DNA from: Macrostomum hystrix
Lineage: Eukaryota; Platyhelminthes; Macrostomidae
Assembly (NCBI GenBank): GCA_950097015.1
Contig: CATNEN010000039.1
Location: 6,092,501 to 6,156,500, forward strand
Length of the DNA stretch: 64,000 nucleotides
Direction of reading: 5' to 3'
Shown here: positions 46,601 through 54,900 of the stretch, one piece after another
How positions within the stretch are numbered: position 1 is the first letter of the stretch
How the letters are laid out: the number at the start of each line of letters is the position of its first letter
Notes under the pieces: generated by a model
Told to the model about the DNA's origin: nothing
What the model saw: only the letters and a program-made list of their open reading frames with translations
The model's database searches: none
Program-made: the position numbers and the translations under genes

Positions 46601-47030
46601 GCGTGCCGAATGACTCGAACATCCCGCAGATCTCGGCCTGGCCAGGTCGCACACCGCTTCTTTCAGAGGCCGTCAGGAGGCGGACTACGGTGTGCCGGTG
46701 CGCTGGATGGCGCCAGAGACCTTGCGAACAGGCCGCCACAGCTTCGCGTCGGACGTTTGGTCCTACGGCGTCACTCTGTGGGAGATCGCCTCCGGCGCCA
46801 TGCAGCCCTACGGCATGCTGAGCAACTCGGAGGTAGCCGAAGCTGTCAGGGCGGGGCGGCGTCACCTCCAGCCGCCGGCTGAATGTCCCGAAAGGCTGGT
46901 CGGCCTCATGACCGCCTGTTGGCAGGCGGCGCCGCTGCGGCCGAAGTTCAACGAGATCCTGGCCGACCTGCTAGCCAACGGTGTTGGCTGTCGTGAGCTG
47001 TTTTGTCACGCTGAAGCCATTCAAGACTGA
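13669..47030 (+). CDS. Insulin-receptor-family tyrosine kinase, nine exons, divergent kinase
   Basis: This is a single-pass receptor tyrosine kinase with insulin-receptor order: signal peptide, L1, furin-like cysteine-rich region, L2, FnIII repeats, transmembrane helix (about residues 1032-1056), kinase. Exons are 13669-13756, 20818-21681, 22510-22761, 40018-40174, 42069-43121, 43713-43908, 44987-45205, 45311-46307 and 46630-47030. All junction phases agree and total 1408 codons plus TGA. Kinase features: glycine loop GSGSYG (1084-1089), VAVK lysine 1114, helix-C Glu1137, VRWMAPE. Oddities: HCD (1256-1258) in place of HRD, DLG (1276-1278) in place of DFG, one activation-loop Tyr (1295), a Ser/Gly kinase insert (about 1184-1232), no NPxY and no C-terminal tail. 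The alpha/beta furin site is not evident. Exon 1 is inferred from a signal peptide and phase. The ligand is presumably insulin-like. Confidence 0.9.
14028..14294 (-). pseudogene. Tc1-like transposase helix-turn-helix fragment
   Basis: On the minus strand 88 codons without an ATG read as a Tc1-family DNA-binding domain: LISAYQRDEDWILLPRQLG, IKRQTANSIIKVF, then ALARGGNRPKL and LAFLLDWLASH, followed by TGA. The GG-R...AY..D.DW..L...L.I...TA..II..F pattern is typical. No catalytic part was found nearby and no clear terminal repeats were seen. It lies in intron 1 of the receptor gene, on the opposite strand. Confidence 0.6.
14802..14849. repeat. Perfect inverted repeat, 13-bp arms with nested palindrome
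   Basis: CAGATATTTGTGA (14802-14814) is the exact reverse complement of 14837-14849. The 22-bp loop contains TTCAACGTTGAA, itself a palindrome. Confidence 0.85.
14850..17120. other. Receptor intron 1, unique AT-rich part
   Basis: No exon, RNA gene or domain was recognised apart from the SINE B fragment at 15535-15700. Confidence 0.45.
15535..15700 (+). repeat. SINE family B fragment
   Basis: It shares CAGTCCATGGACTG and AAGTGTCTTGC plus an AAGGACACAAA block with the element at 2125-2378. The tRNA-like ends are not clear. Confidence 0.45.
17126..20618. repeat. Minisatellite, 26-bp unit, about 130 copies, receptor intron 1
   Basis: The unit core is CACTGATCTCCCATTCACAG, repeated at 26 bp with TTCACT between. 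Variants are CCCAG, CACTG and CTCAC/CTTAC. From about 19800 to 20400 two variants (CTCATT and CCCATT) alternate, making a 52-bp dimer. Shortened units lacking CCCATT occur near 17615 and 19355-19730. Confidence 0.97.
20620..20812. repeat. Degenerate pyrimidine-rich repeat before exon 2
   Basis: Imperfect CTCACCCTC and CTCTACCCTACT blocks run up to the CCTGCAG acceptor at 20811-20817. They form a very long polypyrimidine tract in the sense of transcription. Confidence 0.75.
20818..21681 (+). CDS. Receptor kinase exon 2: L1 and first furin-like repeats
   Basis: Residues 30-317. ICLGSIVIAS and CAVIHGSLLLSDF give the L1 start; GLVEISGYLALYRISGL and LFPTLALIRG are classic receptor-L motifs. LCHIATVNW is followed by the cysteine-rich start CWSRRHCQTDCPASCGNAGC and CCHRECLAGCRGPSDADC. 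It ends in phase 1 at GTAAGA. Confidence 0.93.
21712..22478. repeat. Minisatellite, 16/18-bp units, receptor intron 2
   Basis: Two interspersed units, CAGTTTGATGAATGAC (16 bp) and CAGTTTGATGAGAGTGAC (18 bp), fill the 828-bp intron. Two units carry CGTTAAG in place of TGATGAG. The array begins about 30 bp after the donor. Confidence 0.96.
22510..22761 (+). CDS. Receptor kinase exon 3: end of cysteine-rich region, start of L2, with polyQ
   Basis: Residues 318-402. GRQFVATRGQCLPACPTGY parallels the conserved Cys-Pro-Gly-Tyr segment of insulin receptors. Nine CAG codons (22614-22640, residues 353-361) are inserted between cysteines. The exon ends at VLDGL and a GTGAGC donor in phase 1, leading to L2 in exon 4. 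Confidence 0.88.
22762..23577. other. Receptor intron 3, 5' unique part
   Basis: AT-rich unique DNA before the first large array. No exon, RNA or transposon was recognised. Confidence 0.5.
23578..27730. repeat. Minisatellite, 24-bp unit, about 170 copies, receptor intron 3
   Basis: The core is CATCACAGATTGGGAGAGAT at 24-bp period. The chief variants are GATATC for GACATC, CCCAG for CACAG, and one extra or two extra G in the G-run. Those length changes shift the frame and break the open frames on both strands. Blocks of variants recur in the same order (for example around 25130-25240, 25830-25940 and 26220-26330), showing duplication of segments. Confidence 0.97.
27731..28244. other. Unique spacer between two arrays in receptor intron 3
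   Basis: About 510 bp of non-repetitive DNA. No coding similarity was seen. Confidence 0.5.
28245..39990. repeat. Giant 15-bp minisatellite array, about 780 copies, receptor intron 3
   Basis: The unit is GATTCTTGGAATCCC (15 bp) with point variants (GGTATC, GAACCC, TTCCAATCCC, TATTCAAATC). Because 15 is a multiple of three, all frames stay open for kilobases, including 1958 codons at 29168-35044. Higher-order structure is marked by ATTATTGGAATCATGATTCA, which recurs about 13 times at irregular spacing of 440-1013 bp, beside 6-bp partial units. The array ends about 27 bp before the acceptor of exon 4. Confidence 0.98.
40018..40174 (+). CDS. Receptor kinase exon 4: L2 domain middle
   Basis: Residues 402-454. 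RKLSEAFSNLTEIWQW, LEFLSNLRAIRGLHLASN matches the L2 pattern in which a leucine-rich strand is followed by LRLIRG. The acceptor CCCTCCAG gives phase 1 and the donor GTAAGT gives phase 2; both match the neighbours. Confidence 0.85.
40416..40799 (-). other. Unassigned low-repeat island with open frames, receptor intron 4
   Basis: The minus strand is open for 127 codons and includes cysteine-containing stretches (CSGGQIFTCEHY and WLQCHSGTSKNC). The plus strand is also open in a cysteine-rich frame. I recognise no domain. It could be an orphan exon, an old transposon piece or chance. Confidence 0.25.
40815..40843 (+). repeat. 29-bp duplication, left copy
   Basis: TGCTGGGCTCTAGCTTAGTT and the next 9 bases are identical at 41908-41936. 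The two copies flank the telomere-like array. Confidence 0.85.
40850..41640. repeat. Telomere-like GGGTTGTA repeat, receptor intron 4
   Basis: Degenerate repeats of TTGTAGGG with interspersed TTAGGG-like and TTGGG units. The 3' part (about 41400-41635) is organised as a unit of about 60 bp around GTGGTGTTATATGGTTGTAG. The G-rich strand is the sense strand of the receptor transcript. Confidence 0.85.
41752..42005 (-). repeat. SINE family A, copy 5, rearranged
   Basis: It has the outer SINE A blocks (GACCCGCAGCCAGCGAGGAT and the GGCAAACGTGTTAGACCGCT tRNA head). Its centre is replaced by the 29-bp segment also found at 40815-40843. It lies just before exon 5. Confidence 0.7.
42069..43121 (+). 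CDS. Receptor kinase exon 5: end of L2, FnIII-1 and part of FnIII-2
   Basis: Residues 455-804. QELWQPRPSLFIQ and RRLCRDQVDAF match the end of L2. SLLLEWPRLPQE, VGYSVYYRRLPPG, LPGLLADSRYAIFV and SDLVYGQTLPTNPSKP match FnIII-1; VLKWQPPARPNGNVTEYLLY matches FnIII-2. An acidic insert TDDDDTEQD lies in the usual insert domain. The GTGCCG donor is weak, but phase 2 matches exon 6. Confidence 0.92.
43155..43385. repeat. Short minisatellite, receptor intron 5
   Basis: Roughly 28- to 30-bp units built on GGGAATCCTGGGGTTTCCCA and ATCTGGG, about eight degenerate copies, beginning about 40 bp after the donor. Confidence 0.8.
43713..43908 (+). CDS. Receptor kinase exon 6: FnIII-2 end
   Basis: Residues 805-870. 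SSQREPERAAKPTNC, then LAMMLNNSLGLHHFSVYELR, where insulin receptors have ESLVISGLRHFTGYRIEL. A vertebrate-type RxRR processing site is not seen in this segment. It enters in phase 2 and leaves in phase 0 at GTGAGT. Confidence 0.8.
43935..44306. repeat. Minisatellite, 20-bp unit, about 18 copies, receptor intron 6
   Basis: The unit is GTGAGCACACTATCATCAAT, very homogeneous (CACACT or CACTCT). Each unit contains GTGAGC, resembling the real donor GTGAGT 25 bp upstream. Confidence 0.97.
44625..44930. repeat. Second minisatellite of receptor intron 6, 20-bp unit
   Basis: The unit is ATCGTTTGAGTCGCTAGAGT, about 13 copies, degenerate at the left end. Confidence 0.95.
44987..45205 (+). CDS. Receptor kinase exon 7: FnIII-2/FnIII-3
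   Basis: Residues 871-943. LVACQALYRHPRRSRPVRFC continues the YELR of exon 6 as insulin receptors do (YRIELQACN). DITVAWAEPPSPNGLLLRFE matches the start of FnIII-3. The acceptor used is CCCGCAG. An alternative AG at 44967-44968 is also in phase and would add six residues. Confidence 0.82.
45311..46307 (+). CDS. Receptor kinase exon 8: FnIII-3, transmembrane, kinase N-lobe to catalytic loop
   Basis: Residues 944-1275. VRGLSPGMSYLVQVRAIS ends the ectodomain. LAVLVILVGVAAAFLLVLAA is the membrane helix, with a basic stop-transfer RWRRRQR. Then come GSGSYGRVYLG, VAVK, VVRLVGVVS, the Ser/Gly insert (about 46031-46177), QIADGMAFLHQRG and HCDLAARN. It ends in phase 1 at GTGAGT. Confidence 0.95.
46378..46565. 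repeat. Minisatellite, about 20-bp unit, receptor intron 8
   Basis: About nine copies of TGTGTCGTCTATCCCGGAGT with an 18-bp variant, filling most of the 322-bp intron. Confidence 0.93.
46630..47030 (+). CDS. Receptor kinase exon 9: DLG motif to C-lobe and stop
   Basis: Residues 1276-1408. DLGLARSHTASF, EADYGVPVRWMAPETL, SDVWSYGVTLWEI, AECPERLVGLMTACWQAAPL. The protein stops about 15 residues after the domain ends, so no C-terminal docking tail exists. Confidence 0.94.
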
Positions 47031-47310
47031 CTTTCCCCGGTTGCCTGTGTTGGAACACGACGTCGACTGGTCGTCACTTTCACGCTGATAAATCACAGTC
47101 AATATTTTGTCGCCCGTATTTCTTATTGCTGCCAGTCTTAAAAGCTTCGTAACTTAAGCAGATTTTTTGTCAAACAGTTTTTCAGAAATTGTTTCTTTTT
47201 TGCTTCTAGTCAGTTTTTCCATGGACTTATCTATCTAGTTTTTTAAGGACAGCCCTATTTTAAAATATCATAGAGATTGTGTCCATTCCAGGATTCCGTG
47301 CGTAATTCGG
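47031..47310. other. 3' flank of the receptor kinase gene
   Basis: AT-rich presumed 3' UTR. I see no exact AATAAA before the next array. Confidence 0.45.
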
Positions 47311-47314
47311 TCTC

Positions 47315-47776
47315 ATTGCATCTGATTGGTTGCCATCTGATTGGTTGTCATCTGATTGGTTCCCATCTGATTGGTTGTCATCTGATTGGTTGCCTTCTGA
47401 TTGGTTGTCATCTGATTGGTTGCCTTCTGATTGGTTGCCATCTGATTGGTTGCCTTCTGATTGGTTGCCATCTGATTGGTTGTCATCTGATTGGTTGTTA
47501 TCTGATTGGTTGCCTTCTGATTGGTTGTCATCTGATTGGTTGCCTTCTGATTGGTTGTCATCTGATTGGTTGCCTTCTGATTGGTTGCCATCTGATTGGT
47601 TGCCATCTGATTGGTTGTCATCTGATTGGTTCCCATCTGATTGGTTGTCATCTGATTGGTTGCCTTCTGATTGGTTGTCATCTGATTGGTTGCCTTCTGA
47701 TTGGTTGCCATCTGATTGGTTGCCATCTGATTGGTTGCCATCTGATTGGTTGTCATCTGATTTGTTGACAACTGAT
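47315..47776. repeat. Minisatellite, 15-bp unit, about 30 copies
   Basis: The unit is ATCTGATTGGTTGCC, with TGTC, TTCC and CCAT variants. It is intergenic. Each unit contains an inverted CCAAT box (ATTGG). Confidence 0.97.
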
Positions 47777-47814
47777 TAGTCAGTAAGTTTCTGTTTTTAA
47801 TTTTTAGCAGATAA

Positions 47815-48005
47815 TTTTTAGTCCATGGACAGGGAAACGCCGTAACTACCCGATTTCCTCCCTAGCGAGTTTTAGCGTTCATTTTACAACTCGGTCAATT
47901 ATAGCAAATCAATTCAAGTATCTCCCTCATAGACAAAATTACTTGTAGTTTCTCCGGGCCTGAGATTCGAACTTCGGACCTCTGATTTAGGAGTCCGAAG
48001 CGTGA
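47815..48005 (-). repeat. SINE family B fragment with minus-strand tRNA-like head
   Basis: AGTCCATGGACAGGGAAACG resembles the SINE B body. On the minus strand TCCTAAATCAGAGGTCCGAA is followed by the B box AGTTCGAATCTC (about 47960-47975). Confidence 0.45.
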
Positions 48006-48277
48006 AAAAAATTCCCCACACTGACAGAAAGTTGTGACTTCTTAACATTCAACTGGATTTTTATGATAACCCTGTGTGTGCAGCGCAGTAATGTAGAACT
48101 TATATAATATACTCAGACTCAGATATCGAATTATAAAAAAACTTTTGGAGTATTTTCTGTAGTGCAATTAGCAGTTGATTATACTGCATATAAGTGTTGG
48201 CTCATTGCTTTAATGATTTTTTCAAATGTGCCTGATTTTAAGCCTTCTATAAACACCTCGATACTCTCAATGTATGA

Positions 48278-49430
48278 TAACTCGACTCGGTTCTTGTTTC
48301 GATTCTAGCTGCGGTTCCTGCTTCGATTCTAGCTGCGGTTGCTGCTTCGATTCTAGCTGCGGTTCTTGGTTCGATTCTAGCTGCGGTTGCTGCTTCGATT
48401 CTAGCTGCGGTTCTTGGTTCGATTCTAGCTGCGGTTGCTGCTTCGATTCTAGCTGCGGTTGCTGCTTCGATTCTAACTGCGGTTATTGGTTCGATTCTAG
48501 CTGGTTCGATTCTAGCTGCGGTTGCTGCTTCTATTCTAGCTGCGGTTGCTGCTTCGATTCTAACTGCGGTTATTGGTTCGATTCTAGCTGCGGTTCTTGG
48601 TTCGATTCTAGCTGCGGTTCTTGGTTCGATTCTAGCTGCGGTTGCTGCTTCGATTCTAGCTGCGGTTGCTGCTTCGATTCTAGCTGCGGTTGCTGCTTCG
48701 ATTCTAGCTGCGGTTGCTGCTTCGATTCTAACTGCGGTTCTTGGTTCGATTCTAGCTGTGGTTGCTGCTTCGATTCTAGCTGCGGTTCTTGGTTCGATTC
48801 TAGCTGGTTCGATTCTAGCTGCGGTTGCTGCTTCTATTCTAGCTGCGGTTGCTGCTTCGATTCTAACTGCGGTTCTTGGTTCGATTCTAGCTGCGGTTCT
48901 TGGTTCGATTCTAGCTGCGGTTGCTGCTTCGATTCTAGCTGCGGTTGCTGCTTCGATTCTAGCTGCGGTTGCTGCTTCGATTCTAGCTGCGGTTGCTGCT
49001 TCGATTCTAGCTGCGGTTGCTGCTTCGATTCTAACTGCGGTTATTGGTTCGATTCTAGCTGTGGTTGCTGCTTCGATTCTAGCTGCGGTTCTTGGTTCGA
49101 TTCTAGCTGCGGTTGCTGCTTCGATTCTAGCTGCTATTCCTGCTTCGATTCTAGCTGCGGCTCTTGGTTCGATTCTAGCTGCGGTTGCTGCTTCGATTCT
49201 AGCTGCGGTTGCTGCTTCGATTCTAGCTGCGGTTGCTGCTTCGATTCTAGCTGCGGTTCTTGGTTCGATTCTAGCTGCGGTTCCTGCTACGATTCTAGCT
49301 GCGGTTATTGGTTCGATTCTAGCTGCGGTTGCTGCTTCGATTCTAGCTGTGGTTCTTGTTTCGATTCTAGCTGCGGTTCTTGGTTCGATTCTAGCTGCGG
49401 TTTTTTGGTTCGATTCTTGGTTCGATTTCA
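48278..49430. repeat. Minisatellite, 24-bp unit, about 48 copies
   Basis: The unit core is GATTCTAGCTGCGGTTGCTG plus CTTC, with TTCTTGG, TTATTGG and TTCCTGC variants. It gives open frames on both strands (394 and 442 codons) that have no family resemblance. Confidence 0.97.
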
Positions 49431-49594
49431 CTTCTTTGTTACTACTTACACAACTTACACTACTGTTAGTAGTAAAACAATTACAAAAAAATTAAAAAAA
49501 TCCCAGAATTTCATACACATACATACAGGCCAAACGGCTCATACCAGTACATACAGGCTCATACCAGTACATACAGGCTCATACCAGTTCTCAC

Positions 49595-51245
49595 ACTGCT
49601 AGTTCTCACACTGGTCATTCTAGTTCTCACACTGCTCATTCCAGTTCTCACACTGCTCATTCCAGTTCTCACACTGCTCATTCCAGTTCTCACACTGCTC
49701 ATTCCAGTTCTCACACTGCTCATACCAGTTCTGACACTGCTCATACCAGTTCTCACACTGCTTGTTCTCACACTGGTCATTCTAGTTCTCACACTGGTCA
49801 TACCCGTTCTCACACTGCTCATTCCAGTTCTCACACTGCTCATACCAGTTCTCACACTGCTCATACCAGGTCTCACACTGCTCATACCCGTTCTCACACT
49901 GCTCATACCCGTTCTCACACTGCTCATACCAGGTCTCACACTACTCATCCCAGTTCTCACACTGCTCATCCCAGTTCTCACACTGCTCATACCAGTTCTC
50001 ACACTGCTCATACCCGTTCTCACACTGCTCATTCCAGTTCTCACACTGCTCATACCAGTTCTCACACTGCTCATACCAGGTCTCACACTACTCATCCCAG
50101 GTCTCACACTACTCATTCCAGTTCTCACACTGCTCATACCCGTTCTCACACTGCTCATACCAGGTCTCACACTACTCATCCCAGTTCTCACACTGCTCAT
50201 TCCAGTTCTCACACTGCTCATACCAGTTCTCACACTGCTCATACCAGGTCTCACACTACTCATCCCAGTTCTCACACTACTCATACCCGTTCTCACACTG
50301 CTCATACCAGGTCTTACACTACTCATCCCAGTTCTCACACTGCTCATCCCAGTTCTCACACTGCTCATACCAGTTCTCACACTGCTCATACCCGTTCTCA
50401 CACTGCTCATTCCAGTTCTCACACTGCTCATACCAGTTCTCACACTGCTCATACCAGGTCTCACACTACTCATCCCAGTTCTCACACTGCTCATTCCAGT
50501 TCTCACACTGCTCATACCAGTTCTCACACTGCTCATACCAGGTCTCACACTACTCATCCCAGTTCTCACACTACTCATACCCGTTCTCACACTGCTCATA
50601 CCAGGTCTCACACTGCTCATCCCAGTTTTCACACTACTCATCCCAGTTCTCACACTGCTCATACCAGTTCTCACACTGCTCATACCAGTTCTCACACTAC
50701 TCATCCCAGTTCTCACACTACTCATACCAGTTCTCACACTGCTCATACCCGTTCTCACACTGCTCATACCAGGTCTCACACTACTCATCCCAGTTCTCAC
50801 ACTACTCATCCCAGTTCTCACACTGCTCATACCAGTTCTCACACTGCTCATACCCGTTCTCACACTGCTCATACCAGTTCTCACACTGCTCATACCAGGT
50901 CTCACACTGCTCATACCAGGTCTCACACTACTCATACCAGGTCTCACACTACTCATCCCAGGTCTCACACTGCTCATACCAGTTCTCACACTGCTCATCC
51001 CAGGTCTCACACTACTCATACCAGGTCTCACACTGCTCATACCAGGTCTCACACTACTCATACCAGGTCTCACACTACTCATCCCAGGTCTCACACTGCT
51101 CATTTCAGTTCTCACACTGCTCATCCCAGGTCTCACACTACTCATACCAGGTCTCACACTGCTCATACCAGGTCTCACACTACTCATACCAGGTCTCACA
51201 CTACTCATCCCAGGTCTCACACTGCTCATTTCAGTTCTCACACTG
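49595..51245. repeat. Minisatellite, 21-bp unit, about 78 copies
   Basis: The unit is TCTCACACTGCTCATACCAG plus T. The minus strand reads as a seven-residue repeat MSSVRTG/P for 560 codons, which is a result of the 21-bp period. Confidence 0.97.
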
Positions 51246-51981
51246 ATCGATCTGAGTCGAGTGTGAGGGCGAACAGAAAGTGCTGGGAAACTTTTATAAG
51301 TACCTCCTTAAGATTTCAGACGGCTGTGTTTAGTGTATTTTGAGAATGTGGCCTCTCGAGCACTAAACGTTAGACAAGGAAATGTTAGGCAGTGGTGCTG
51401 GGTGTCAGACAAGTGTATTGATTGTTAGTCAATCAAAGAACGAAATGTTAGAAGAACAATGGCATTAAACTTTATCAAAGTCATGTGCCAATCCAGCACG
51501 TGTGGCAGCGCGTACATACATATATCACTGGCACTTCGCTGCGTCGTGCTCAGCATTTGGCTCAGAGCTCGGCACTTTGAAAGAATTATTGAGAACCATT
51601 CTGAGTGGGAATGCTGATTGAAAAAAGCAAGGTAGTGGTATGCCATTCGTCCAATATACGAGAGTATAAGCACCGAATACAGTCTTATCATGCCAGGCAT
51701 TGGCGAGAAACACGATTCTGTTAAGTTCTCAAAGCCTTGACCTCACATTTGGCCGATGATAAAGAAACCGAAAAATGTTGTAAATCATGTAAAACATTTA
51801 TAGCTGTCCAACCAGCTGACCAATGGAGTGGAAAGATAAGACAGATTTTTTTGCCGGCTGCCCAAACGGTCACGCAGTACCTTTTATTGAATATTGAAAT
51901 TGTCAATGAAATTCGGGCACTTAGCAACACAGATCTGTGCTTGTTCTAGTCAGCTTGAAAACAAACAAATAGGAATTAAAA
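51246..51981. other. Unique DNA upstream of the glycosyltransferase gene
   Basis: No domain is recognised in its open frames. TGCTTGTTCTAG (about 51939-51950), about 31 bp before the ATG, could be a 5' UTR or leader acceptor. Confidence 0.4.
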
Positions 51982-54900
51982 ATGAACCCTTGTTGCCGGT
52001 GTCACCTGCTAGCAGCCATGCGATTTACAGGTAAGGCGGTTTGGAACTCGCATAACTATTCTAGAGTTCTGCTGACCCAAATCAACCAAGGGACTTCCAC
52101 CAGCTGCTCACTCACCTATGCAGTTGCTAATTCATCTATCCAGCTGCTCACTCACCTAAGCAGTTGCTAATTCATCTATCCAGCTGCTGACTCACCTATG
52201 CAGTTGCTAATTCATCTATCCAGCTGCTGACTCACCTATGCAGTTGCTAATTCATCTATCCAGCTGCTCACTCACCTATGCAGTTGCTAATTCATCTATC
52301 CAGCTGCTGACTCACCTATGCAGTTGCTAATTCATCTATCCAGCTGCTGACTCACCTATGCAGTTGCTAATTCATCTATCCAGCTGCTTACTCACCTAAG
52401 CAGTTGCTAATTCATCTATCCAGCTGCTGACTCACCTATGCAGTTGCTAATTCATCTATCCAGCTGCTTACTCACCTATGCAGTTGCTAATTCATCTATC
52501 CAGCTGCTTACTCACCTATGCAGTTGCTAATTCATCTATCCAGCTGCTTACTCACCTATGCAGTTGCTAATTCATCTATCCAGCTGCTTACTCACCTAAG
52601 CAGTTGCTAATTCATCTATCCAGCTGCTGACTCACCTATGCAGTTGCTAATTCATCTATCCAGCTGCTTACTCACCTATGCAGTTGCTAATTCATCTATC
52701 CAGCTGCTTACTCACCTATGCAGTTGCTAATTCATCTATCCAGCTGCTTACTCACCTATGCAGTTGCTAATTCATCTATCCAGCTGCTTACTCACCTAAG
52801 CAGTTGCTAATTCATCTATCCAGCTGCTCAATCACCTATGCAGTTGCTAATTCATCTATCCAGCTGCTTACTCACCTATGCAGTTGCTAATTCATCTATC
52901 CAGCTGCTGACACACCTGTGCAGTTGCTAATTCATCTATCCAGCTGCTCACTCACCTATGCAGTTGCTAATTCATCTATCCAGCTGCTGACTCACCTATG
53001 CAGTTGCTAATTCATCTATCCAGCTGCTCACTCACCTATGCAGTTGCTAATTCATCTATCCAGCTGCTGACTCACCTATGCAGTTGCTAATTCATCTATC
53101 CAGCTGCTGACTCACCTATGCAGTTGCTAATTCATCTATCCAGCTGCTCACTCACCTATGCAGTTGCTAATTCATCTATCCAGCTGCTGACTCACCTATG
53201 CAGTTGCTAATTCATCTATCCAGCTGCTGACTCACCTATGCAGTTGCTAATTCATCTATCCAGCTGCTTACTCACCTAAGCAGTTGCTAATTCATCTATC
53301 CAGCTGCTGACTCACCTATGCAGTTGCTAATTCATCTATCCAGCTGCTTACTCACCTATGCAGTTGCTAATTCATCTATCCAGCTGCTTACTCACCTATG
53401 CAGTTGCTAATTCATCTATCCAGCTGCTTACTCACCTATGCAGTTGCTAATTCATCTATCCAGCTGCTTACTCACCTAAGCAGTTGCTAATTCATCTATC
53501 CAGCTGCTGACTCACCTATGCAGTTGCTAATTCATCTATCCAGCTGCTTACTCACCTATGCAGTTGCTAATTCATCTATCCAGCTGCTTACTCACCTATG
53601 CAGTTGCTAATTCATCTATCCAGCTGCTTACTCACCTATGCAGTTGCTAATTCATCTATCCAGCTGCTTACTCACCTAAGCAGTTGCTAATTCATCTATC
53701 CAGCTGCTCAATCACCTATGCAGTTGCTAATTCATCTATCCAGCTGCTTACTCACCTATGCAGTTGCTAATTCATCTATCCAGCTGCTGACACACCTGTG
53801 CAGTTGCTAATTCATCTATCCAGCTGCTGACACACCTATGCAGTTGCTAATTCATCTATCCAGCTGCTTACTCACCTAAGCAGTTGCTAATTCATCTATC
53901 CAGCTGCTCACTCACCTATGCAGTTGCTAATTCATCTATCCAGCTGCTTACTCACCTATGCAGTTGCTAATTCATCTATCCAGCTGCTCACTCACCTATG
54001 CAGTTGCTAATTCATCTATCCAGCTGCTGACTCACCTATGCAGTTGCTAATTCATCTATCCAGCTGCTTACTCACCTATGCAGTTGCTAATTCATCTATC
54101 CAGCTGCTGACACACCTGTGCAGTTGCTAATTCATCTATCCAGCTGCTGACTCACCTATGCAGTTGCTAATTCATCTATCCAGCTGCTGACTCACCTATG
54201 CAGTTGCTAATTCATCTATCCAGCTGCTGACACACCTATGCAGTTGCTAATTCATCTATCCAGCTGCTCACTCACCTATGCAGTTGCTAATTCATCTATC
54301 CAGCTGCTCACTCACCTATGCAGTTGCTAATTCATCTATCCAGCTGCTGACACACCTATGCAGTTGCTAATTCATCTATCCAGCTGCTCACTCACCTATG
54401 CAGTTGCTAATTCATCTATCCAGCTGCTCACTCACCTATGCAGTTGCTAATTCATCTATCCAGCTGCTCACTCACCTATGCAGTTGCTAATTCATCTATC
54501 CAGCTGCTGACTCACCTATGCAGTTGCTAATTCATCTATCCAGCTGCTGACTCACCTATGCAGTTGCTAATTCATCTATCCAGCTGCTGACTCACCTATG
54601 CAGTTGCTAATTCATCTATCCAGCTGCTCACTCACCTATGCAGTTGCTAATTCATCTATCCAGCTGCTGACTCACCTATGCAGTTGCTAATTCATCTATC
54701 CAGCTGCTCACTCACCTATGCAGTTGCTAATTCACCTATCCAGCTGCTCACTCACCTATGCAGTTGCTAATTCATCTATCCAGCTGCTGACTCACCTATG
54801 CAGTTGCTAATTCATCTATCCAGCTGCTGACACACCTATGCAGTTGCTAATTCATCTATCCAGCTGCTGACACACCTATGCAGTTGCTAATTCATCTATC

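Noticed and set aside
48247-49602. 394- and 442-codon frames rich in TAARIE or CFDSSCG
   Set aside because: Both strands are open over the same 24-bp array. The Cys-Ser-rich look comes only from the unit translation.
49559-51241. 560-codon frame of MSSVRTG repeats
   Set aside because: A product of the 21-bp period. There is no signal peptide, flanking unique coding sequence or splice structure.
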